Origin: Elusimicrobia bacterium CG03_land_8_20_14_0_80_50_18
Lineage (GTDB): Bacteria; CG03
Assembly: GCA_002780705.1 (NCBI GenBank)
Contig: PEUP01000038.1
Location: forward strand, 8,645-18,333
Reading direction: 5' to 3'
DNA: 9,689 nt
In this document: in pieces, positions 1 through 6,556 of the stretch
Layout of the letters: each line of letters opens with the position of its first letter
Position numbering within the stretch: the first letter of the stretch is position 1
Program-made: the position numbers and the translations under genes
Notes under the pieces: generated by a model
Databases searched by the model: none
What the model was told of the DNA's origin: nothing
Seen by the model: the letters and a program-made list of their open reading frames with translations, nothing else

Positions 1-489
1 GATAAAAAATTCTACGGATTTCTGGCGCCCCGCGCGGGAGAAATCAAATCTCCGGGAAGGGAGTTTCTGAACGAGGCCGTCAGAATATCTGTAAAAATAA
101 AAGAGAATGTCGTAGGGCGGGATTTTCGCGAGGGAGGTTTGCGGAAGATTCTGAATCTGGGGCACACCTTTGCCCACGCCCTGGAGACCTCATCCGGCTA
201 CCGGAATATCAGTCACGGCGAAGCCGTGGGATCCGGTATGATTGACGCGGTGGAACTGAGCTCTTATCTCGGCCTCTGCGGTCAGGATGCGGCGGCAAAA
301 GCCCTTTCGCTGATAGAGAGCGCGGGATTCCGCAGAATAAAGATAGACGGCAAGACGCTTCTTAAACTCATCATGTCCGACAAGAAAGTGATTGACAGAA
401 ATCCGGTATTTGTATTATTAAAAGGACCCGGCGAAGCGCTCGTAAAAGAGCTGCCGGTAAAGGCGCTGAAAAAATGGCTGAAACATTAG
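1..489 (+). CDS. aroB: 3-dehydroquinate synthase, C-terminal part (5' end cut by window)
   Basis: This is the C-terminal half of 3-dehydroquinate synthase, the cytoplasmic enzyme that turns DAHP into 3-dehydroquinate in the shikimate pathway. The frame is open from base 1, so the gene begins before the window; about 162 residues are visible. The signature NLGHTFAHALE is followed about 11 residues later by HGEAV. The His of GHT and the His of HGEAV are two of the three metal ligands known in this family, and the conserved Lys/VV/GLR segment sits just before. The C-terminus is a normal length for the family. An internal ATG-like or TTG start at 139 would remove conserved sequence and is unlikely to be the true start. 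The stop codon lies inside the next gene (16-nt overlap), suggesting translational coupling to the hydro-lyase genes. Confidence 0.93.
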   Translation, partial: DKKFYGFLAPRAGEIKSPGREFLNEAVRISVKIKENVVGRDFREGGLRKILNLGHTFAHALETSSGYRNISHGEAVGSGMIDAVELSSYLGLCGQDAAAKALSLIESAGFRRIKIDGKTLLKLIMSDKKVIDRNPVFVLLKGPGEALVKELPVKALKKWLKH

Positions 490-1715
490 TTAAAAAGATC
501 ATTTCATCAAAGACGGGAAAGAAGGTGCAGACGGGCGAGATTGTTATTATGCCCGTTGACAGAGCTTTCTGCCAGGACGGAACGGGCCCGCTTTCCATAG
601 ACGGCATCAACAAGCTGGGGATAGGGCTCAAAAATCCTTCAAGGTGCTATTTCTTCATAGACCATGCCGTGCCGCCGCCGAGGGCAGAGCTGGCTAACGC
701 TCACAAGAAAATAAGGGATTTCGCCGCCGCAAACAAAGCCAAGTGCATAATGCGCGGTGTCTGCCACCAGATAATGGCGGAGGAATTCTCTTCACCCTAT
801 GATGTGATAGTGGGGGCAGATTCCCACACGCCCACTTCCGGGGCTCTGGGTGCTTTTGCGGCGGGTTTCGGCTCAACCGATGTGGCCGCGGCCATGTCCG
901 CGGGCGCCGTCTGGCTCAGGGTGCCGGAGAGCCTGGGCATTGAACTTAAGGGAAAACTCAATAAGGGTGTCACCGCCAAAGATGTCATCATAGATATAAT
1001 CGGGAAGATAGGCGCCGACGGGGCCACATACAAGGTGATGGAATTTTTCGGCGAGGGTTTGAAAAACCTGCCGATGGACGGCCGTTTCACAGTATCTAAC
1101 ATGACCATAGAGGCCGGAGCGAAAACCGGCATCTTCCCCGCCGACGAAACGGTGCGTAAATATCTCAAATCCCGCGGAAGAGAAGGTGATTTCCGCGAGC
1201 TTCCCGCGTCGTCAGATGCCGATTATGAGAATGTGGTCGCTGAGGATATGAGCGCTCTCGTCCCCATGGTGTCATGCCCGCATCAGGTGGACAATGTCGC
1301 AGCGGCCCAGGAGCTGGGAGATGTTAAAGCGGATGTCGTGCTGATAGGCACATGCACAAACGGCCGTTTCTCCGATTACGAGGCGGCTTATGAGCTCCTG
1401 AAAAACGCCGACAGCCTGAAAACGACTCTCATAATAGCGCCCGCCTCAAACACGGTGCTCAAGCGGCTCTCGGCAAGCCCGATGTTCGCTAAATTCGTGG
1501 ATCTGGGCGCCACGATTATCCCGCCCGGCTGCGGGCCCTGCTGCGGCGTGCACGAGGGGATTCTTGCCGACGGCGCTGTCGCTCTTTCAACCGCCAACAG
1601 GAATTTCAAGGGGAGAATGGGCAACCCCGAATCTTTCGTTTATCTGGCTTCGCCCCTGACGGCGGCCGCGACGGCGATAAAGGGCAGAATAACAGACCCG
1701 AGGGAGTTCTTATGA
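474..1715 (+). CDS. LeuC/aconitase-family hydro-lyase large subunit (3-isopropylmalate dehydratase / homoaconitase / aconitase type)
   Basis: This is the large, [4Fe-4S]-carrying subunit of a two-subunit dehydratase that moves a hydroxyl group by dehydration and rehydration (isopropylmalate, homocitrate or citrate as substrate). It has 413 residues, matching the short LeuC2/HacA form rather than the ~466-residue enterobacterial LeuC. Visible motifs are GADSHTPTSGALGAFAAG near 116, MTIEAGAKTG near 210, GTCTNGR with Cys294, and PGCGPCCGVHEG with Cys353 and Cys356, the three expected cluster ligands. An extra Cys357 follows directly. The ATG at 474 gives the usual short N-terminus (AETLVKKIISSK) and overlaps aroB by 16 nt without a strong ribosome site, so coupling is likely. 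Substrate is not fixed by this subunit. The downstream small subunit and isocitrate-dehydrogenase-like gene favour citrate/aconitate. The symbol leuC is avoided for that reason. Confidence 0.9.
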   Translation: MAETLVKKIISSKTGKKVQTGEIVIMPVDRAFCQDGTGPLSIDGINKLGIGLKNPSRCYFFIDHAVPPPRAELANAHKKIRDFAAANKAKCIMRGVCHQIMAEEFSSPYDVIVGADSHTPTSGALGAFAAGFGSTDVAAAMSAGAVWLRVPESLGIELKGKLNKGVTAKDVIIDIIGKIGADGATYKVMEFFGEGLKNLPMDGRFTVSNMTIEAGAKTGIFPADETVRKYLKSRGREGDFRELPASSDADYENVVAEDMSALVPMVSCPHQVDNVAAAQELGDVKADVVLIGTCTNGRFSDYEAAYELLKNADSLKTTLIIAPASNTVLKRLSASPMFAKFVDLGATIIPPGCGPCCGVHEGILADGAVALSTANRNFKGRMGNPESFVYLASPLTAAATAIKGRITDPREFL

Positions 1716-2200
1716 TTAAGGGAAAAATACGTCTGTTCGGCGACGGCGTTTCCACTGACCTGATATGCCCGGGAAGATATTATCATCTCAGGGGGAATCT
1801 GCCGGAACTGGCCAAGCACGCGCTTGAAGACGCGGATAAGGATTTTGTGAAAAATATGAAACCGGGCGACATCGTCGCGGCGGGTGAGAACTTCGGCTGC
1901 GGCTCGTCCAGGGAACACGCGGCTATCGTCATAAAACTCGCCGGAGCTTCATGCGTGATAGCCAAACAGTTCGCCAGGATATTTTTCAGAAACTGCATCA
2001 ACATCGGGCTTCCGGCCATAGAAATAGACACAACGGGCTTTGAATCCGGCGACGAGGCCGAGGTGGATATGAAGGCCGGCGTGGTTAGAAATCTGACGAA
2101 AGGGATAGAGAGGCGTTTTCCTCAGCTTCCCGAAAAGATGCTCGCCATCCTGAAAGCGGGCGGGCTTGTAAATTACATTAAGGAGAACAGCGGATTATGA
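1712..2200 (+). CDS. LeuD/aconitase-family hydro-lyase small subunit
   Basis: This is the small (swivel-domain) subunit that pairs with the preceding large subunit to form the active site. It has 162 residues, the usual size of the short LeuD/HacB type. The N-terminus carries the STDLICPGRYYHLRGN loop (about 14-29), equivalent to the DTDxIIPxRYL substrate loop. The conserved FGCGSSREHA lies at 61-70, and the IAKQFARIFFRNCINIGLP block at about 83-101. In archaeal relatives this loop distinguishes substrates: an Arg in it (YLRT) goes with homoaconitase, where it holds a terminal carboxylate, while a neutral loop goes with isopropylmalate. Arg27 here suggests a tricarboxylate substrate; that step is inference. 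The start ATG overlaps the upstream stop as ATGA, with AGGGAG at 1701-1706 as ribosome site. Confidence 0.9.
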   Translation: MIKGKIRLFGDGVSTDLICPGRYYHLRGNLPELAKHALEDADKDFVKNMKPGDIVAAGENFGCGSSREHAAIVIKLAGASCVIAKQFARIFFRNCINIGLPAIEIDTTGFESGDEAEVDMKAGVVRNLTKGIERRFPQLPEKMLAILKAGGLVNYIKENSGL

Positions 2201-3249
2201 AACATGTGATAACACTTCTTCCGGGCGACGGAATCGGGCCGGAGATAACCGAAGCGGCAAAAAAAGTGCTCGCCGCCACGGGCGTTGAGATAGAATGGGA
2301 AGAAATGCCGGCGGGCGAAAATGTTATGGAAAAATACGGCACGCCAATACCGGATGAAACGCTTGAAAGCATAAGGAAGAATAAGGTCGCGCTGAAAGGG
2401 CCGATAACGACTCCCGTCGGAGGAGGTTTCAGGAGCGTCAATGTTCACATAAGAAAGGCGCTGGATCTTTATTCGTGCCTGAGGCCCTGCAAGAGCTACG
2501 GCATCAAGGATGTGCCGTTTCCCGACCTGGATCTGGTTGTCGTCCGGGAAAACACGGAGGATCTCTATGCCGGCATAGAATTCGGGAAGGGCGACCCGAA
2601 GATACAGGAGCTCGGCAAACTCGCGGGATGCGCTTTCTCAGCTACCACGGGCATATCCATAAAGCCCATATCGGAAGAGGCGTCGCGGCGCATAATAAAA
2701 TTCGCCTTTGATTACGCCGTGAAAAACGGCAGAAAGAAAGTGACAGGCGTACACAAGGCCAACATAATGAAACACAGCGACGGCATCTTCCTGGAAGTGT
2801 TCCGCGAGGTGGCGGCGGAATATCCTTCAATAGAATCGGAAGACAGGATCGTTGACAACATGACGATGCAGCTTGTGAAGAAACCGGAACTCTACGATGT
2901 GATGGTGCTTCCCAATCTTTATGGTGACATATTATCCGATCTCTGCGCAGGCCTCGTCGGGGGTTTGGGAATAGCGCCCGGCGCGAACATAGGCGACGAC
3001 ACAGCCGTTTTTGAACCGACTCACGGCTCTGCGCCCAAGCATGCCGGTAAAAACCGCATAAATCCCATATCCATGATACTGTCCGGAGCGCTGATGCTCA
3101 ATCACATAGGAGAGGGCGAGGCCGGGAAAAAAATAGAAGACGCCGTCAGACAGCTCATAGTGGAAGGCGACACGCTCACTTACGATTTCGGCGGCACCTC
3201 AAGCACCTCCGATGTCGGCGACCGTCTTGCCGACATCATAGCAGGGTGA
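2197..3249 (+). CDS. Isocitrate dehydrogenase-like decarboxylating dehydrogenase
   Basis: This is a 350-residue member of the isocitrate/isopropylmalate dehydrogenase family, which oxidises and decarboxylates a 2-hydroxy acid with NAD(P) and a divalent metal. The N-terminal GDGIGPE (10-16) is typical. Ser80, Asn82, Arg86, Arg96 and Arg117 line up with the E. coli isocitrate-binding set (Ser113, Asn115, Arg119, Arg129, Arg153). Tyr124, Lys187 and Asp220/Asp244/Asp248 fit the catalytic and metal positions. Isopropylmalate dehydrogenases lack the Ser-x-Asn pair, so isocitrate is the best substrate. The coenzyme loop HGSAPKHAG has Lys281-His282, neither the Lys-Tyr of NADP enzymes nor the Asp-Ile of many NAD enzymes, so the coenzyme is unresolved. 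The ATG overlaps the small-subunit stop (ATGA), with AAGGAG at 2180-2185. Homoisocitrate dehydrogenase is the main alternative. Confidence 0.88.
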   Translation: MKHVITLLPGDGIGPEITEAAKKVLAATGVEIEWEEMPAGENVMEKYGTPIPDETLESIRKNKVALKGPITTPVGGGFRSVNVHIRKALDLYSCLRPCKSYGIKDVPFPDLDLVVVRENTEDLYAGIEFGKGDPKIQELGKLAGCAFSATTGISIKPISEEASRRIIKFAFDYAVKNGRKKVTGVHKANIMKHSDGIFLEVFREVAAEYPSIESEDRIVDNMTMQLVKKPELYDVMVLPNLYGDILSDLCAGLVGGLGIAPGANIGDDTAVFEPTHGSAPKHAGKNRINPISMILSGALMLNHIGEGEAGKKIEDAVRQLIVEGDTLTYDFGGTSSTSDVGDRLADIIAG

Positions 3250-3557
3250 CATTCAGCCAAAAAGTTTTAGAGACAGTCTCCAAAATTCCCCGGGGCAGTG
3301 TTATGACTTACGGCGAGCTGGCCGCTAAAGCGGGAAATCCCCGCGCCGCCCGCGCCACGGGACAAATTTTAAACGCCAACAAAAACCCCGGAAAAATACC
3401 CTGCTACAGAGTTGTCAGAAAAGACGGCTCCATAGGCGGTTATTCGCGGGGTCTGAAAAGGAAGATAGCGCTGCTCAAAGCCGACGGAATCAAATTAAAA
3501 AACCGGGGGGGACAATGGATAATCATCGGCGCTTGCCGGAACGATGGCGGAATCTGA
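3246..3557 (+). CDS. MGMT/Ogt-family DNA alkyltransferase domain protein
   Basis: This is a 103-residue protein consisting only of the DNA-binding/active-site domain of O6-alkylguanine-DNA alkyltransferases, which accept an alkyl group onto a cysteine to repair DNA. MTYGELA (20-26, recognition Tyr22), AARATG with the probable arginine finger Arg36, and NANKNP are in the family order. The active-site block is IPCYRVV with Cys53, then GSIGGYSRGLKRKIALL. Cys53 is present, so it is not a classic Trp-type alkyltransferase-like protein. However, the His that normally follows the Cys (PCHR) is Tyr, which may alter the thiol activation relay. The start is GTG, overlapping the dehydrogenase stop as GTGA; the next in-frame ATG would remove conserved sequence. 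The larger N-terminal domain of Ada/Ogt is absent. The 3' end overlaps the following gene. Confidence 0.85.
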   Translation: MTFSQKVLETVSKIPRGSVMTYGELAAKAGNPRAARATGQILNANKNPGKIPCYRVVRKDGSIGGYSRGLKRKIALLKADGIKLKNRGGQWIIIGACRNDGGI

Positions 3558-3640
3558 TTCCGGTTTTTTGCTTGCGGGGATGCTTGCCGTCTCGGGGAGC
3601 GGCTGCAGAGGAAACGCGGAGGACGATAATTTTACGATGA
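3515..3640 (+). other. Out-of-frame leader ORF: probable displaced N-terminus of the PCM-YkuD protein
   Basis: An ATG at 3515 directly follows a run of seven G (3505-3511), a good ribosome-site candidate though closely spaced. It opens a 41-codon frame beginning MDNHRRLPERWRNLIPVF and stopping at TGA 3638. This has the basic n-region of a signal peptide. At the six-T run 3564-3569, moving one base back joins it to the frame of the downstream gene, giving LIPVFLLAGMLAVSGSGC: a complete hydrophobic core ending in Ser-Gly-Ser-Gly-Cys, possibly a weak lipobox. Either a T is missing (assembly error or natural mutation) or ribosomes slip -1 on the U-rich run. That the two half-signals fit so well is seen directly; the mechanism is inference. 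The ORF overlaps the alkyltransferase gene by 43 nt. Confidence 0.55.
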
Positions 3641-4812
3641 TGAGAAAAAATATGGTGCGGGAGCAGATAGAGGCAAGGGGCGTGAAAGACCCGGCGGTGC
3701 TGGCGGCAATGGAGAAGGTGCAGAGGCATCTTTTTATGGACGAAAAATACGCCGCTCTGGCCTACGCCGACCATCCACTGCCGATAGAGGAAGGGCAGAC
3801 AATATCACAGCCCTACATCGTGGCTCTTATGACTGAACTTCTCGCGCCGTCTAAGAATGACAGGGTGCTTGAGATAGGCACGGGAAGCGGCTATCAGGCG
3901 GCGGTGCTGGCTAAAATCGTCAGTGAAGTTTTTTCGGTGGAAATAATACCCTCTCTCGCCGAAAGCGCGGAAAAACTCCTGGACGAACTGGGCTATAAAA
4001 ATATCAGTGTGAAGGCCGGCGACGGTTTTCTCGGCTGGGAGGAGCACGCCCCCTATGACGGAATAATCGTCACCTGCGCTCCGAAGGACATACCCGCGCC
4101 GCTGATAGAACAGCTCAAGGAGGGCGGCCGGCTTGTCATACCCGTGGGCGAGGGTTTCCAGAACTTGAAACTCGGCGAAAAGAAAAACGGCAAATTCATC
4201 GTCAGGAACATCATCCCCGTGCGCTTCGTGCCGATGACGGGCATCGCCACGGGAGAAACGAAAACCCCGGCTGATTCCTTCCGGCTGGAAAAAGAGCTGG
4301 AAAAATGGCGGAAGATTTTCGGTAAAAAAATTGACACGGGTATTGCTGTCAGCGTCCCGGAACAAAAGCTCTACTTCATTGAGAAGGGCAAGGTCAGAAA
4401 AATTTTTCCCGTCTCCACATCCAAATACGGGACGGGCTCAGAGGCGGGCAGCAACAAAACACCCCTGGGAACGCACATAATACGCCAGAAGGTCGGCGGC
4501 GGGGCGGAAGAGGGCATCATATTCCAATCTCTCATAAACACGCGCAGAAAGGCCCGCATCCATAAGGATACTGTTGATGTGCCGGAAGATTTTGTGACCA
4601 CGAGGGTGATGGCGCTTGCCGGGATGGAAAAGGGCCTGAACAAGGGCGGGAATAAAGACTCTTTCAGCCGCCGCATCTACATACACGGCACGCCGGAAGA
4701 GGGGCTCATAGGACGGCCCGCGTCGCACGGCTGCGTCAGAATGAAAAACAGCGATGTCATAGAGCTTTTTGATCTCGTTTCCGAGGGAATGCCTGTTGAA
4801 ATATTAGAATGA
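3544..4812 (+). CDS. Protein-L-isoaspartate O-methyltransferase fused to YkuD L,D-transpeptidase (probable exported protein, 5' end uncertain)
   Basis: This is a two-domain protein. Residues about 33-245 are a PCM domain, which methylates L-isoaspartyl residues using S-adenosylmethionine: MVREQIEARGV at about 38, GQTISQP near 80, SAM-binding DRVLEIGTGSGY at 106-117, and GGRLVIPVG further on. Residues about 263-422 are a YkuD L,D-transpeptidase, which forms 3-3 cross-links or attaches proteins to peptidoglycan. His381 in IHGT, then Ser394-His395-Gly396-Cys397 and Arg399 form the catalytic SHGCVR motif. ATG 3544 is the first in-frame start after a TAA at 3520. It gives a hydrophobic stretch ending at Cys21 but no basic n-region. 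The basic part is encoded in another frame from ATG 3515, so the true start may involve a frameshift (see 3515-3640). ATG 3637, with GGAGGA at 3618-3623, could give a form without a signal peptide. The domain calls are firm; the N-terminus is not. Confidence 0.88.
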   Translation: MAESDSGFLLAGMLAVSGSGCRGNAEDDNFTMMRKNMVREQIEARGVKDPAVLAAMEKVQRHLFMDEKYAALAYADHPLPIEEGQTISQPYIVALMTELLAPSKNDRVLEIGTGSGYQAAVLAKIVSEVFSVEIIPSLAESAEKLLDELGYKNISVKAGDGFLGWEEHAPYDGIIVTCAPKDIPAPLIEQLKEGGRLVIPVGEGFQNLKLGEKKNGKFIVRNIIPVRFVPMTGIATGETKTPADSFRLEKELEKWRKIFGKKIDTGIAVSVPEQKLYFIEKGKVRKIFPVSTSKYGTGSEAGSNKTPLGTHIIRQKVGGGAEEGIIFQSLINTRRKARIHKDTVDVPEDFVTTRVMALAGMEKGLNKGGNKDSFSRRIYIHGTPEEGLIGRPASHGCVRMKNSDVIELFDLVSEGMPVEILE

Positions 4813-4907
4813 TAGGGGGTCACGATGTCCCTTCCTATTTCCGGCACCGTCCCCATTATACTTTGCAAAAACTGCGGGAATATGGTACAAACAGCGGGTA
4901 AAATCTT
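4813..4907 (+). other. Intergenic gap before ndk, with weak hairpin
   Basis: This is the longest gap in the window (95 nt). It begins with a G-run and a possible imperfect hairpin at about 4815-4833 (GGGGGTCA, 3-nt loop, TGTCCCTT, one mismatch and two G-T pairs). No T-run follows, so it is not a convincing terminator. A TATACT at 4857-4862 resembles a -10 element, but no good -35 sits at the right distance. A short ORF also fits here (4825-4929). A new transcript starting for ndk is possible but not shown. Confidence 0.3.
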
Positions 4908-4929
4908 ATGGAAAAAACACTTCTCATAA
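4825..4929 (+). CDS. Possible 34-residue small protein with one CxxC pair
   Basis: An ATG at 4825 sits 5 nt after a run of five G (4815-4819) and opens a 34-codon frame that ends inside ndk, overlapping it by 22 nt. The product contains CKNCGNMVQ, a single Cys-x-x-Cys-Gly knuckle like half of a zinc ribbon, and a basic C-terminal end (WKKHF). I do not recognise it. The good ribosome site and position between two genes support translation, perhaps coupling into ndk, whose own ribosome site is weak. A frame this short can easily arise by chance, and a lone CxxC cannot bind zinc with four ligands unless it dimerises. Confidence 0.25.
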   Translation: MSLPISGTVPIILCKNCGNMVQTAGKILWKKHFS

Positions 4930-5354
4930 TTAAACCGGATGCTGTGTGCGAGAACAACACGGCCGATATTTTGGGCATTGTCACGAAAGAGGGCTTCAGG
5001 ATACGCGCCATAAAGATGACGCGTTTCAGTTCATCTCAAGCCTCAAGGTTTTACGCCGAACACAAAGGAAAGCCCTTTTACGCTCCCCTTATTAAATTCA
5101 TGACATCAAATCCCGTCATAGCCGTGGTCATTGAGAGAAAAAACGCGGTCAAAAAGCTCAGGGAAGTCGTGGGTAAGACCAATCCCGCCGAGGCCGCGAT
5201 AGGGACAATCAGAAAGAAATACGCCCGCGACGGCAGGCACAACGCGGTGCACGCCAGCGACTCACTTTCTTCAGCCAAAAGAGAAATCCCGTTTTTTTTC
5301 AAAACATCCGAAATAAAAGACTGGAAATACAAAGACTATCCCGTAATTAAATGA
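4908..5354 (+). CDS. ndk: Nucleoside diphosphate kinase
   Basis: This enzyme passes the terminal phosphate of ATP to other nucleoside diphosphates through a phosphohistidine, keeping NTP and dNTP pools balanced in the cytoplasm. The 148-residue length is close to the usual ~140-150. The start TLLIIKPDAV carries the conserved Lys9. Arg102 and Asn112 match known nucleotide-contacting positions, and the active-site His115 sits in NAVHASDS, the family's NxxHGSDS with Ala in place of Gly. The C-terminal tail WKYKDYPVIK is slightly extended. The ATG at 4908 gives a start exactly at the conserved first strand; the ribosome site (GCGGGT) is weak. The gene overlaps ackA by 4 nt (ATGA), so the two are almost certainly translated together. 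Confidence 0.95.
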   Translation: MEKTLLIIKPDAVCENNTADILGIVTKEGFRIRAIKMTRFSSSQASRFYAEHKGKPFYAPLIKFMTSNPVIAVVIERKNAVKKLREVVGKTNPAEAAIGTIRKKYARDGRHNAVHASDSLSSAKREIPFFFKTSEIKDWKYKDYPVIK

Positions 5355-6556
5355 CAGCGAACGCTTTAATAAATTTAATCCTCAACTGCGGCTCGTCGTC
5401 CCTGAAGTACAAGGTCTTTGAATCCGGCACGGAAAACTGCCTGACAAGCGGCATTATTGAGAGAATCGGCGCGCCGGACGCCGTGATAACGCATAATGCC
5501 CTGAACGGCAATGCCGTCGACAGGACATCCGGCGAGGTAAAGAATCACAGCGCCGCGATCAGCGCCGTCCTCGCCCGGCTTCTGGGCAAGGGGGGATTCA
5601 AAAAAAGACAGATCAAAACCGTGGGGCACAGGGTTGTCCACGGCGGGAAATATTCCGCTCCCATGGTCGTGGATGATGAGGTCAAAAACTACCTGAAAGA
5701 GGTGACATTTGAACTGGCGCCGCTTCACAACCCCTTTAATTTTGAGGGCATAGTCGCCGCGGAGAAAAATCTGCCCGGCGTGCCGAATGTCGCCGTTTTT
5801 GACACGGCCTTTCATCAGACCATCCCGGATTTCGCCTATATGTACGCTCTGCCTTACCGATATTACACAAAATACCTCGTGCGGAAATACGGTTTTCACG
5901 GCACATCCCATCAGTGTGTCGCGCTCAGGGCCGCGAAGATGCTGAAAAAACCGCTGTCCAAAACAAAGCTCGTCACCTGTCATCTGGGGAACGGCGCCTC
6001 TCTCGCGGCCGTCAGAGGAGGCAAATGCGAGGACACATCAATGGGCTACACACCTCTTGAAGGCGTGATGATGGGCACCCGATGCGGCGATGTTGACCCC
6101 GCGGCGGTACTGCACATCATGATGTCCGAAGAGCTGTCAATGCACGATATGGACACGATATTGAATAAGCAGAGCGGACTGCTCGGCGTCAGCGGAATTT
6201 CAAACGATCTGAGGGATATAATCAAAGCCGCGGAAGACGGGAATGAAAGAGCGGCCCTCGCTTTCACAATGTACTGCTACAGGATAAAGAAATACATAGG
6301 GTCATACATAACACTGCTGAACGGCGCGGATGCGATCGTTTTTACCGCCGGGGTCGGCGAGAATTCGCCGGCTGTGCGCGCGGAGGTCTTGAAAAATCTG
6401 GAAAATATTGGAATAATAACCGACCCTGTATTGAATAGGGCCATGGTCTCGGGCCGTGAAGGCAAAATAAGCGCGGCATCGTCCCCGGTAAAAGTCTTTG
6501 TCATAGCTACGGATGAAGAGCTGATGATAAGCAGGCTTGCGGATAAAATGACTTGA
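5351..6556 (+). CDS. ackA: Acetate kinase
   Basis: Acetate kinase interconverts acetyl phosphate plus ADP with acetate plus ATP, giving substrate-level ATP during fermentation or activating acetate. The 401-residue length is standard. Residues matching the Methanosarcina thermophila catalytic set are visible: Asn12 in LNCGSSSLKY, Arg94 in GHRVVHGG, Asp151 in VFDTAFH, His183 in YGFHGTSH, Arg244 in GVMMGTRCGDVDPA, and a Glu near 389 in TDEELMIS. The phosphate-binding CHLGNGASL lies at 210-218. The ATG overlaps the ndk stop as ATGA. No phosphotransacetylase gene lies in the window, so the acetyl-phosphate partner must be encoded elsewhere. Butyrate and propionate kinases are related, but the GYTPLEGVMMGTR segment fits acetate kinase best. 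Confidence 0.95.
   Translation: MTANALINLILNCGSSSLKYKVFESGTENCLTSGIIERIGAPDAVITHNALNGNAVDRTSGEVKNHSAAISAVLARLLGKGGFKKRQIKTVGHRVVHGGKYSAPMVVDDEVKNYLKEVTFELAPLHNPFNFEGIVAAEKNLPGVPNVAVFDTAFHQTIPDFAYMYALPYRYYTKYLVRKYGFHGTSHQCVALRAAKMLKKPLSKTKLVTCHLGNGASLAAVRGGKCEDTSMGYTPLEGVMMGTRCGDVDPAAVLHIMMSEELSMHDMDTILNKQSGLLGVSGISNDLRDIIKAAEDGNERAALAFTMYCYRIKKYIGSYITLLNGADAIVFTAGVGENSPAVRAEVLKNLENIGIITDPVLNRAMVSGREGKISAASSPVKVFVIATDEELMISRLADKMT

Noticed and set aside
2475..2711. 78-codon + strand frame inside the dehydrogenase gene
   Set aside because: It is an alternative frame within conserved coding sequence, with no motif and no ribosome site of note.
2197..3249. Calling the dehydrogenase leuB
   Set aside because: The Ser80-x-Asn82 and DLYSCLRP context match isocitrate dehydrogenases, not isopropylmalate dehydrogenases.
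4815..4833. Intrinsic terminator after the PCM-YkuD gene
   Set aside because: The hairpin is imperfect and no T-run follows.
5375..5983. 202-codon open frame on the - strand within ackA
   Set aside because: It lies fully antisense to conserved ackA sequence and no recognisable domain is present.
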